30,314 bases of DNA from Mastigamoeba balamuthi (taxonomy: Eukaryota; Evosea; Mastigamoebida; Mastigamoebidae). Both the position numbers and the translations under genes were made by a program. The notes beneath the pieces were generated by a model, which did no database searches, was not told the origin of the DNA, and saw nothing but the letters and a program-made list of their open reading frames with translations. The stretch covers positions 88,288 through 118,601 of the forward strand of contig CACRSC010000088.1 of NCBI GenBank assembly GCA_902651635.1. Reading direction: 5' to 3'. This document shows, in pieces, positions 21,012 to 29,892 of the stretch; the stretch's first letter is position 1, and every line of letters starts with the position of its first letter.

Positions 21012-23554
21012 ATGGTCCGTGTCCGCCACTCGCCGGGCCTCGAGCTCGTCGACGTGTCGTCGCCGGCGCCCCAGAGCTCGTCGCCGGCGTCGCCGTCGTC
21101 GCCGCACCAGCGCGAGGTCACCGCGCGGACGGCCCTCTGCGAGGCGCGGCAGCTGGCGGCGCCCGCGGCCAGCATGCTGCTCTCCGCCGTCGCCTGCTGC
21201 CTCTACACGGCCTCGCTGGCCCACGGCCCCCCGCAGTCGCAGGCCGCGGCCGCGGAGGACTGGGCCTGCGCCAACAACGGGCGGCTGACGGGCCTCGTCG
21301 TGGCGGCCGCCGTCCTCTGGGCCCTCGCCTTCACTACGGCCGCGAAGTGCAGGTCGCGCGCGGCGGCGCTCTGGGGCGCGGCGGTCCTCTGCGCCGAGCT
21401 CGCGGGGTCGGACATGGGCACCGACACGGAGCACCACGGGCAGTTCAACCTCGCGGGGCTCGTCGTCTTCGGGGCGATGGCTGCGGGGGCCATCGGCGTC
21501 GTCCTGGGCGTCCGCGCCCTCAAGCTCAGGCCCGTGCACTACGCCGTCGCGGCGGCCGCGGTGGCGGCCTGCTTCACGCCGGCAGCCGTCGTCGGCGCCA
21601 ACAAGTGGGCGGTGGGCCTCAAGGGCCAGCGGCTCGTGTCGCACTCCCCGGTACGCCCCACAACAGGGCACAGGGCACAGGGGGGGGGGGTCAAAGTTGA
21701 ATTCCTCAAATTGAATCTCAATCGAGGCAACATCCACTGTAACTCCAAATCGGGGGCAACGGCGACTCGCCTGCAGGGCCACCGGTGGGGGTTAGGGGGG
21801 GAGGGGGAGGGGGTTTCATTACTGTCGCCCCATCCACGTGGCGGGGCACGCGTCTGTGAGGAGCCCGAGTGGAATGTCCCATCTGCTGTCGGCTATTCTC
21901 GATGCGCCTATCGGCACATTACCCACCGCGGCATCTCCTCTTCGGGCTCTGCACCTCTGCTGCTGCTGGACCTCCTCCTGCCCCGGGCGTGGGGGACGTG
22001 GCAGAGAGCTGACGCACCAGGGGGGTGCTCTGTCGCAGGGGTGCACGATCAAGAGGCCGTGGGTGGACGTGGACAGGATGGCGGACCCCCTCAAGTACGC
22101 GGCCCACGGCTGGTGGGCCCTGAGGCCCTGCAAGGTCTCCCCCAGCCACGCGAGGATCGACAACGTGACGCTCGACCTCGTCGTCGACGCGGGCGCCGGC
22201 TGCGTGTGCACGTACTACCCCTTCTACACCGTGCGGCCTCAATATTCCCAGCGCCCGGAATCGAACCGCGGACCCACCGCTCCCTCGGCGCGCAGGAGAA
22301 CAGCACGAACATGCTCCGCTACGTGCAGCGGAACCAGGTCGTCGAGCGGTGCGCCGGCGTGGTGCCCGAGTCGCACTGGCGGCCCGGCGTGCGCACGCAG
22401 GCCGTCGTCGTCGAGTGCGGCGCCGACCGCGAGATCCTGACCCCGCGGATCCGCAGAGACCCGGCGGTCGCCGCGGCCTCCGAGGCCCGCGAGCGCTCCT
22501 ACCTCGCCAGCCCGCGCTCCAACGCGGCCTACAGGGCCGCCGGCCGCGCCCCCGACGTCGTGTGGGTCTACATCGACGCGGTATCGCGCCCGCAGGCGTT
22601 CCGGAAGCTCCGCAAGACGACGGCGCTGCTCGAGCGCATCGCGGGCGACGCGTCGTCGCCGGCGCACCTGACGCAGGCGATGCGGTACCACACGGTCGGC
22701 GACAACACGTCGCCCAACTCGCGCGGGCTGTTCCAGGGCACGCTCGAGTACAGCTCGCGGCCGTTCATCTGGGAGATCTACAGCCGCGCGGGCTACGTGA
22801 CGTTCATCGCCGACAACACGTGCGCCGAGTGGGCGTACAAGTACGGCAACAGGTCGAGCCCGCCGGACGTCAGCCCCAACTCGATCTGGTGCGCGCCAGA
22901 GTACACGGGGCTCAAGGAGGACGGCTACAGCCTCTGGCGCGGCGGCTCGGCCGTCAAGACGCGCTGCATCGCGGGCAGGAAGACCGACGAGCTCGTCTTC
23001 GACTACGCGACGTCGTTCGCCGAGGCGTACAGCGACAGGCCCAAGTTCTCGCTGCTCAAGTTCAGCGAGGGGCACGAGATCACCGCGACGGTCGTCAGCA
23101 CGATGGACGAGGACCTGAGCGCGTACCTGAGCTCGCTGGACCTCAACAACACGATCGTGTTCCTCTTCGCGGACCACGGCCTGCACATGGGCCTCACGTG
23201 GATGTTCGGCTTCTACAGCGTCCGCCTCGAGAACCGGCTGCCCTTCATGTTCCTCTCGATCCCCAAGTGGCTCTCCAACTCTGCCAACTACGCCGCGACC
23301 CTCGAGTGCGCCCTCCCCCTCCTCTTCCAAGTGAAAGCGCGGCCAGCAGCGACTCACAGCCCAACAGCTCGAACGAGGAGAGACAGCCGCTGGTCATCGG
23401 GGCGGACCTGTTCGCCACGGCGACGGACCTGCTGCTCGGGTGGCCCAACGAGCACACGATGGCCCACCACAACTCGCTGCTCAGCGTCAACATCTCGACA
23501 GAGCGAAACTGTGAGCAGGCCACCATACCGAGCGACATCTGCCGCTGCTCGTAA
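21012..23554 (+). CDS. polytopic membrane protein with DUF229/alkaline-phosphatase-like domain
   Basis: Proposed exons are 21012-21650, 22039-22230, 22296-23305 and 23383-23554, about 670 residues. Donors are GTACGC, GTGCGG and GTGCGC. The last junction is ambiguous: 23330/23387 with donor GTGAAA is also in frame and adds a few residues. The N-terminal part (213 residues) has four or five hydrophobic segments, such as LTGLVVAAAVLWALAF and LAGLVVFGAMAAGAIGVVLG, so it is membrane-embedded. The rest matches the DUF229 branch of the alkaline phosphatase/sulfatase superfamily: VVWVYIDAVSR (metal-binding Asp and likely Ser nucleophile), YHTVGDNTSPNSRGLF, FADHGLHMG (metal-binding DHG) and a C-terminal Cys-rich end. 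The domain probably faces the exterior or a lumen and hydrolyses a phosphate or sulfate ester. The substrate is unknown. Confidence 0.8.
22246..22273 (-). other. tRNA 3'-half-like sequence inside an intron
   Basis: The 65-nt second intron of the membrane protein gene contains, on the minus strand, GGTTCGATTCC (22257-22267), a perfect Pol III B box in a T-arm-like setting with an imperfect 5-bp stem. A CGCTGGGA that could be the 3' side of an acceptor stem follows. No matching 5' acceptor strand, anticodon arm or T-run was found, so this is a remnant or coincidence rather than a tRNA gene. Confidence 0.4.
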
Positions 23555-23773
23555 TTAAGAGACTCGCAACAAACATCCTGTCCGCTTATAACCCATGATC
23601 CGCTTCGCTGCTTACCTCTTCGGAGATGCTATCCCTGGCCTTGGGCGGGCAGATAAGAACATTGTATTCGTTATCAACAACTGTTCCTTTGCGTGTCCGG
23701 TGCGAACCCGCCACGGGACAAAGGGGTCGAAAGAGGGTACATGTCCGCACACGCACACAGCGCTCTGTCCAGC

Positions 23774-25825
23774 CTACAGAGCCACGCACTGCTTTGACTT
23801 GGGCGTCTGGGGCTTGAAGCCGGGGTTGCACTGGCACGTTGTGGCGTTGCAGCCAGCGCCGCCCCTCTCGCACTGCTCGTCGACCTGCAGGACGCCGTCT
23901 CCGCACGCCACTCCGGCGCAGTCGACCGACACGCCGCGGCCGTAGGACTTCCATCCGACCTTGCACCTGCACGACCAGCTGCACCCGTAGCCGCCGTCGC
24001 ACTCCTCGCCGTTGACGATGATGTGGTCTCCGCACATCGAGTGGGGCACCACAATGCAGTCACGCGAGCGCGGGCTTGTCGGCCTCGAGGTCCTGTTGCA
24101 CTGGCACGACGTGTCGCAGCCGAGCCCGCCCCTCTCGCACTGCTCGTCGACCTGCAGGACGCCGTCCCCGCAGACGACGCCAGCGCAGTTGACCGACACG
24201 CCGTCGCCAAACGAGCCCCAGCCGGGCATGCACTGGCACGCGGCATTGCAGCCGTATCCGCCGTCGCACTCCTCGCCCCGGACGACGATGCCGTCGCCAC
24301 AGGCGGAGTGAGGGGCAGTACAGTCCGTTGTGGGAGGGGTCGCCGGAACGTAGGGCGCCTTGCACTTGCACGTGAGGTCGCACCCGACTCCGGAGTCGCA
24401 CTGCTCCCCGGCGCCGACCCAGCCGTCTCCGCACTCGACGATGATGGCGCAGTCCTTCGTGGCCGAGGGGCGCTGGGGCTTGAAAGGCATGGCACACCTG
24501 CAGGTGGCGTTGTCGCAGCCGATGCCACCCTGCTCACAGTCCTCGTTCATGTCGATCACGCCGTCGCCACACAGGGGCACCTTGACGCAGTCCTTGCTCG
24601 CTGGCGAAGTGGACATGAAGCCGGGGTTGCACCTGCACTGGCTGTTGCACTGCATGCCCCCATCGCACTCTTCCTCGGGAACGTTGACAGCGCTGTCTCC
24701 GCAGCGGGCCGGGTTGACGCAGTCCCTGGTCGCCGGAACGGTGGGTATCCACGGGAACATGCACTTGCAGTCAGACCAGCACCCACGACCCAGCTCGCAC
24801 TCCTCCCCAGCGTCCATGACGCCGTCGCCGCAGATGGGCTTCTTGGGGATCTTGACGCAGTCGCTGCTGGCCGGGGACGTTGGCGTGTACCCGTAGTTGC
24901 ACTTGCAGGAGCTGTTGCACTGAGCGCCGCCGTCGCACTGCTCGCCGGGGACGTTGACTGCGTGGTCGCCACAGTGCGGGGGCATGAAGCAGTCGGTGGT
25001 CATGGGGCTCGACGGCACCCACGGCGACTGGCACCTGCAGTTGGACCCGCAGCCGCGCCCCTTGTCGCACTCCTCGCCCTGGTCGAGCTCGCCGTCCCCG
25101 CAGGAGTAGCCCGACTTGGTGGTGCAGTGCACAGAGACGGGGCTCTTGGGGAGGAATGGCTCCTTGCACTTGCAGTTGTCCGCGCAACCCCATCCCCCGA
25201 TCTCGCACTCCTCCCCGGGGCTGAGGAGGCCGTCCCCGCACAGCTTGTACGGGCGAGCTCCTGTGCAGAACGCCATGGAGCTCTCGACAAAGGAGGACGA
25301 CGGCCTGTGTCCCCTGTACGTGCACACCAGGGGGTCCAGCGTCTTGTTCACGATCGTCCCCGCGCAGCGCAGCCCGCTCCCGAACTGTGTGTTGACGACG
25401 CCACCGTCGACGCAGGAGAGGTCCGTGTTGGACTCGGAGGCAGCCTGGCAGCCCTGGGGGAACCACCGCTGCTCCGCAACAGAGCTCTTGCAGTCGCCGT
25501 TGAGCCACGTGTTGTAGAGCACACCGTTCTCGGGGAGCTCGGCGACGGGCTCCCCGCAGACGCTGTGCTCGGACCTCGCGATCGACCTCACCGCGGCGCT
25601 GGCGGGAAGGCACCTGCCACTGCGGACGTCGGGGTCGTGGCACGTGGTCAGGACGTTGACGAGGATGGCCGTCGGGGACCGCGAGCAGTCGTCGTTGGGG
25701 TACAGGTACGTCGTCTGCACCTTGTACACCGCCGCGCCCGAGCTCTCGGCCCGAGGGAGGACGGCGACGGCAGCAGCAAGGCTGAGCAGGGAGGCGAGAC
25801 TGAAAAGAGGGGCAAGCGTGCGCAT
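23774..25825 (-). CDS. secreted cysteine-rich protein with 11 DUF4215-like repeats
   Basis: A single uninterrupted frame of 683 residues, unusual among intron-bearing neighbours. Residues 1-20 are a signal peptide (MRTLAPLFSLASLLSLAAAV). About 170 residues of a Cys-containing N-terminal domain follow with no recognised family. Then 11 repeats begin CGDG/CGDH/CGDS, each with a GEECD-like acidic Cys motif, a GC...C.C element and a hydrophobic-Pro segment; the spacing is about 38-50 residues. The last four repeats are two copies of a two-repeat block (both contain VCGDG or ACGDG followed by VLQVDEQCERGG), showing recent internal duplication. An earlier pair (AVNVP...ECDGG) shows the same. There is no membrane helix at the C terminus, so it is probably soluble or wall/matrix-bound. 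The repeats resemble but are shorter than those of the receptor at 11760-15947. Function is unknown. Confidence 0.9.
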   Translation of the reverse strand: MRTLAPLFSLASLLSLAAAVAVLPRAESSGAAVYKVQTTYLYPNDDCSRSPTAILVNVLTTCHDPDVRSGRCLPASAAVRSIARSEHSVCGEPVAELPENGVLYNTWLNGDCKSSVAEQRWFPQGCQAASESNTDLSCVDGGVVNTQFGSGLRCAGTIVNKTLDPLVCTYRGHRPSSSFVESSMAFCTGARPYKLCGDGLLSPGEECEIGGWGCADNCKCKEPFLPKSPVSVHCTTKSGYSCGDGELDQGEECDKGRGCGSNCRCQSPWVPSSPMTTDCFMPPHCGDHAVNVPGEQCDGGAQCNSSCKCNYGYTPTSPASSDCVKIPKKPICGDGVMDAGEECELGRGCWSDCKCMFPWIPTVPATRDCVNPARCGDSAVNVPEEECDGGMQCNSQCRCNPGFMSTSPASKDCVKVPLCGDGVIDMNEDCEQGGIGCDNATCRCAMPFKPQRPSATKDCAIIVECGDGWVGAGEQCDSGVGCDLTCKCKAPYVPATPPTTDCTAPHSACGDGIVVRGEECDGGYGCNAACQCMPGWGSFGDGVSVNCAGVVCGDGVLQVDEQCERGGLGCDTSCQCNRTSRPTSPRSRDCIVVPHSMCGDHIIVNGEECDGGYGCSWSCRCKVGWKSYGRGVSVDCAGVACGDGVLQVDEQCERGGAGCNATTCQCNPGFKPQTPKSKQCVAL

Positions 25826-26515
25826 TCGATTTGGTGTGTTGTCTTCGGTGTTGCTGGTAAAATGTCAGCAACAGGGATTCGCATAAATGCCCATCTAGCG
25901 CCGGTTACAGTAACGGCGGACCAAATTGATTGGGCGCTCCCCAGATACCGTTGCGCCACCAGCAGGGGGGCCGGCGAAGAGGGCAACCACTCAATTGCCT
26001 GCCCATCGGGCCATTGATCGGGTGCACCTTACGGTCCGTCGAGGGGGAGAGAGAGTGAACTGCAGGTGCAACGCTCGCACACGCCCCCGATCCTCAAGAG
26101 AGGGCGAGAGCCCCCCGTTGGACCGATGTCGCTCTCAAATACCGTCATGAGGGTCTCTGTGAGAGTGCGTTGTGTTGTGCATGCGGCGCAGGGACCAATC
26201 TGTTCACAGCGGGTTTGCTGGCTTGATCTTGAGCTGCGAAAGCAGATCGCACCCGATCACAAAAACAGGAGAGAAGCGGCTGGAGCCCGTGTGCAATTGG
26301 TTCACGGGTGCCATCCCAATGCTGGAACCGACTGCTGCGGGAAAGATCCCGAATGGCCCATGGATGACTCGAAAAATGGCGCAGGCCTACTGTTGCGTCT
26401 TGGGACCCGAGAGCAAGCGTGTGGCCCCCCTTGACCACCAGCGTCGATATTGCTCAATCCAGACCACCGGAGAAGATACCGGTATCTCTCCGAAATTCAG
26501 GAATCGTGATATTCC
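25826..26515. other. intergenic region between the secreted protein and zinc-finger genes
   Basis: It holds the promoter of the cysteine-rich gene (minus strand) at the left and the zinc-finger 3' flank at the right. Composition is moderate GC. Frames near 26145-26520 show no recognisable domain. A near-palindrome sits at 26469-26491. Confidence 0.45.
26469..26491. repeat. near-perfect palindrome resembling the transposon ends
   Basis: GGAGAAGATACC is followed directly by GGTATCTCTCC, an inverted repeat with one unpaired base. Together with the following gaaatt it resembles the right end of the transposon at 29143-29163 (TATCTCTC then GAAAT), so it may be an old element end. Confidence 0.45.
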
Positions 26516-27292
26516 CTAATGCGACGCCTGTCTTTGCTGCGCCTTCTGGCGGCACCCCGGGACGTGCGTCTTGAGGTTCGACGACTGGTTGAACAGCCTG
26601 CCGCAGAGCTTGCACTTGTACGACTTGACGCCCGTGTGCGTCCTCAGGTGGCGCCGCAGATTCGACCTGCTGCTGAACGTCCTGCCGCATGTGGGGCACC
26701 CGTGGCGCATGTCGCTGTGCTTGCTGTGCGTCTTCCTGTGGTCTCGGAGGTTCGCCGCTTGCCGGAACTTCTGCCCGCACAGCTCGCAGACGTACGGCGT
26801 CTCCCCCGTGTGCGTGCGGATGTGCTCGACCAGGGACTTGCTCTCGGCGAAGCTGTGCCCACACCCTGGGAACCCGCACCGGAACGGCAGCGTCTCTTCT
26901 GCGGGGGGAGTGGCTGGTCAGCGACACGTCATCGCAGGCAATTTCGCCGATTCCCGTTTGGCCGCAGCTCCTTGATTTCCTCTCCACGTGCACCCGGGAA
27001 ACCACAAAAAACGCGTTCCCCCGGAACCGTAGCGTCTCCGATGACGCGATGATCAACCAGCGGGGACGACGGGGCTCGAGACGGGGGGAAAGGCCACCCC
27101 CCCCGCCCCCAGCGCACCGGACTTGAGCCACGCGGTGCTGTAGACGACGACCTTGATGTGGAACCACTCCCCGCACGCCGCCGGGGCCACTGCGGGCTGC
27201 GCTGCCGCTGNCCTGTCGCGGGCGGCGCCGGTGGGCGGGCGCGTGCGCTTCTTCAGGCGCTGGGCGGGGGCCGAGGGGTCTGCGGGGTCCAT
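26516..27292 (-). CDS. four-finger C2H2 zinc-finger protein
   Basis: Two exons, 27292-27118 and 26898-26516, are joined across a 219-nt intron (GTGCGC...CAG, phase 1), giving 185 residues. The N-terminal 58 residues are basic and Pro/Ala-rich (RLKKRTRP) and end in EWFHIKVVVYSTAWLKS. Four fingers follow: CGFPGCGHSF...HIRTH, with a C-x4-C spacing; CELCGQKF...HRKTH; CPTCGRTF...HLRTH; and CKLCGRLF...HVPGC, where the last ligand is Cys (C2HC) instead of His. THTGE/THTGV linkers join fingers 1-2 and 3-4, while THSKHSDMRHG separates 2 and 3. It is probably a sequence-specific DNA-binding transcription factor in the nucleus. One base (27211) is undetermined in exon 1 and leaves one residue unknown. 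Confidence 0.85.
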
Positions 27293-27605
27293 TGGGCTGC
27301 TGGCCTCCGGCCGAGGGAGACGGGGGGGCTGGGAGAAGCGGCGACGGTTGGGCTCGGAGATTCTGAGTCTGTGCGTAAAAGATACAACGAGGTTCAGGTG
27401 GGCGACTGCTGCAGCCCGGGTGGGTAGCCTCTGCTCGACCCTCCCCACAGACACGCTCCTCCTCCTCCGGCGCCTCCATCGGCGTCTCGTGCACCGATAG
27501 AGGCTCCAGGGCTTCTGCTGCCACCCGAGGCTCGGGTGTCGCCTGCTGGGGCCTTTTTGCTAGAGCCTGCACAATAAGAGGAACGGGTAACTGAATACTG
27601 TGCCG
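27293..27605. other. zinc-finger gene upstream region
   Basis: This 313-nt region lies between the zinc-finger start codon (minus strand) and the left end of the transposon. It should contain the zinc-finger promoter. The element has inserted within about 320 nt of the start codon. No other feature was seen. Confidence 0.45.
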
Positions 27606-27660
27606 TCGAGAGATATCCCCAGGAAATTTTTCTATGAGTTATCCAGGCAGAACAACATTG
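27606..27660 (+). repeat. left terminal inverted repeat
   Basis: It begins with TCGA then gagatatcccc and matches the right end in inverted orientation over about 50 nt, with scattered substitutions and small indels. The first 15 bases are identical. Confidence 0.8.
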
Positions 27661-28617
27661 TTTTTTCTTCCATACGACGATTGTGTAGGGCAAGAGCAAG
27701 CAGCACAACATTAGTTTGTTGTGCTGCCTTCTCTGCCCAGGGCTTACAAAGAACTACACACCTATTCTTTATCTCTCCAAAGACAGTCTCCACTCTGGCT
27801 CTGGCCTGACAAAGATGTTCATTGTACAACTGCTTCTTCTTTGGGAGCTTGGCCAAACCTGCACCCTCCTTCCTTGATGCAGGAGGATTGTGATAGAATG
27901 CATAAACCTTGGGAAAGGGCTTAGGGGCCTCTCTTCCCCAGGCAAAGTGAGCATCAGCAGCACTAGCATCATTAGGTAAGTGTTCCACAAACCAATCCTG
28001 TAACAATTCCAGGAAATGACTATCATAAAACTTCAGTGAGTATCCGCTTCATACTTTTATAACACGTTGGTGTCCATTAAGCAGAACCATGAAATGCTGA
28101 GCAGGATAATGATCCTTTCCACTTCATTAGTATGGTTCCTTGTAGACTAAAAAAACTGTTAATACAAGAAACTCTATTCGATTTCGCATACAAACCTCAG
28201 GTCAGTGCTCAAGCCATACATCTGTCGAGTCAAGCCAGAGAGTTACTCCCTCAATTTCTCCCTTGGCTTTCATGTGGTGCACAGCAGCTTTCCTTTGTTC
28301 ACAAGTACCCAGATTAATCTGAGCTCTGACCCACGATGCAAGAGAGGTGTGAATTCGGTGCATGTTCTTGTTGATCGTCTTGTTGCTGACCTTGTACCAT
28401 GTGTGCAGGCTGTACTTAAGGCAGTTCATCCCTGTTCCCATGAGATTGTGAAACAGAGTTATTTCTAGCCACTGACAGCATGTGTTGTCTGACAGATTCT
28501 CTCCTATGAGCTTAAGCAGGCTGCTCTCAAGATAAACAACCATTTCATTGGCCAGGGAACCTCCAATGAAGTGGTACACAGTGTCCGTGATGTTCTTGTG
28601 TGATGATCTCTCTTGGC
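27632..28617 (-). pseudogene. degenerate DDE transposase
   Basis: Read on the minus strand, fragments align to one transposase interrupted by stops and frame changes. The N-terminal part (about 28617-28202) holds a helix-rich region and ends in GVTLWLDSTDVWLEH, where the first catalytic Asp is expected, followed by a TGA. The middle (28200-28007) is out of frame at its start, then reads HYPAQHFMVLLNGHQ. It has a TGA just before SGYSLKFYDSHFLELL, which should carry the second Asp. The C-terminal part (28006-27632) reads YNEHLCQARARVETVFGEIK, the usual site of the catalytic Glu, then LALALHN. At least two stop codons and one frameshift break it, so it cannot encode a full enzyme. Confidence 0.8.
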
Positions 28618-29106
28618 ATTGGGTCTTTTGTCAAAGAACAGGAGCTGTTTGGAAGGGCAGAGATACCCAAAGTGCAGCAGGGGCAAATATATGATTACTC
28701 AATCTTCTTAGGCTGACAGAGAAACTCAGGTTCGGGTGGGCCAACCCAGGTTAGTGAAGGAAACCTTGAATGATCAAGTTCCCCACGGGTGATCCGTGTC
28801 ACCCACGTTGCAGGAATTGCTTCAGATCGACTTCCTATCATAGACCTCGTGGAGGTGACGGCAATAGGCAAGACTCGCGCCTCCTCTTCCTCTTATCTGC
28901 CTGGCGCCTCTGATATAGACAGTAAAACTCACTGTCATTGTTTGTCCAGGTTCCATGGGCCGTGTCTATGGCGGGTGGGGTGTTTGGCAGGGGGCAAACT
29001 TTGGTTGTGCCATGTGGCCTTGGTTGGCGTGGGTCACACAAAGAATCTCCCGGACCGCCGGAGATATCCCTGCCAAAAAATACAGGCATCATCATTTGAC
29101 CCATTG

Positions 29107-29159
29107 TTATTTGAGTTCTGCTAATATCTCATACAATAATTTCCGGGGATATCTCTCGA
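29107..29159 (-). repeat. right terminal inverted repeat
   Basis: Inverted partner of the repeat at 27606-27660, ending ccggggatatctctcga at 29159. The 16-nt outer part recurs once more at 29246-29261. Confidence 0.8.
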
Positions 29160-29892
29160 AATAGAAATATCATCGTTTCCCGTTCCGCTACCAGTGAGGG
29201 ATGAGCTCTTTCGAGCCAGAGGCGTTGGGGGAGGGGGGAGGGGGTCCGGGGATATCTCTCGTCAGAGACCGCAGTATCTTCACAGCACTTTCTTGTAAGA
29301 GAGCGGAACTTGACAGCAGAGAGGACCAACCCATGGAGCTGCCGCAGCAGGAAGCTGGCACGGCGGACCACTCCGTGTGGGTCGCGTTCCGGGACACGCG
29401 CAGGGGCCTGCCGGGGAGAGTCCGCAAGCTGCAGCTGAGCGTCCGCCTGGGCTCCAGGGGCAGCGCCCTGCACGAGGCCGTGGCCAGCAGGGTTCTCCTG
29501 CACCGCCTCCACTTCGACCTCGTGCTGCCCGCCGTCGTCGCCTGCGCTCTGCGGGAGCAGCCCGATGCTGGCGAGTGCTGCCAGAGCGAGCCTGGTGGCG
29601 AGGTGCTCAGCGACGCGGCGGTCCTCGACGCAGATTTCTTTGGGGCACTCGGCAACCAATTGATTGCTGTGCGCCCGTTGCAGCTCCCCCAGCAGTTCGG
29701 TGCGCGTGTCCCCCCCCATCTCCTGTGTGGTTCCGTTCTGAATCATGCGCTGCTCTGCCAGCAGCGTCTGGCGTGTCGGGTGAGCCGGAGGGGAGGGGGG
29801 TCCGAAAGACAGCTTCCTTGTTGTCGGGTGCGGCACTCCTGGCATGCCATTGCTTGCAAGGCGCACGACTAACACGGGGCCTCGCCGCAGAA
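29160..29892 (+). other. region upstream of P-loop gene, possible first exon
   Basis: A GC-rich frame from an ATG at 29333 to about 29780 on the + strand could be the first exon of the P-loop gene. It has ordinary protein-like composition (SVWVAFRDTRRGLPGRV) and GT donors near its end, but none joins cleanly by phase to the following CAG at 29888-29890. The opposite strand is also open here. It is left unassigned. Confidence 0.3.
29246..29261. repeat. extra copy of the transposon end motif
   Basis: ccggggatatctctcg is identical to 29143-29158, but the flanking bases do not match. It may be a solo remnant or a shared regulatory motif. Confidence 0.6.

Larger units (their letters stand above)
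27606..29159 (-). mobile_element. DNA transposon with long terminal inverted repeats, DDE type
   Basis: The two ends are inverted copies. Left (27606) reads tcgagagatatccccaggaa; the right end read from 29159 on the minus strand gives tcgagagatatccccggaaa. Similarity continues for about 50 nt (both reach TATGAG and GCAGAAC). The element is about 1.55 kb and clearly AT-richer than the exons around it. It contains a damaged transposase on the minus strand. The outermost TCGA is present at both ends. Because TCGA is palindromic it could be a 4-bp target duplication or part of the repeat. The transposase core is of the DDE_Tnp_4/IS5-Harbinger kind. It is no longer autonomous by its own product. 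Confidence 0.85.

Noticed and set aside
22246-22295. Full tRNA gene in the intron at 22231-22295
   Set aside because: Only a T arm and a possible 3' acceptor strand are present; no matching 5' acceptor strand, anticodon stem or terminator.
24023-26017. 664-codon open frame antisense to the cysteine-rich protein
   Set aside because: Shadow of a GC-biased gene; the minus-strand protein has a signal peptide and regular Cys repeats, while the antisense one is Ala/Val/Arg-rich without motifs.
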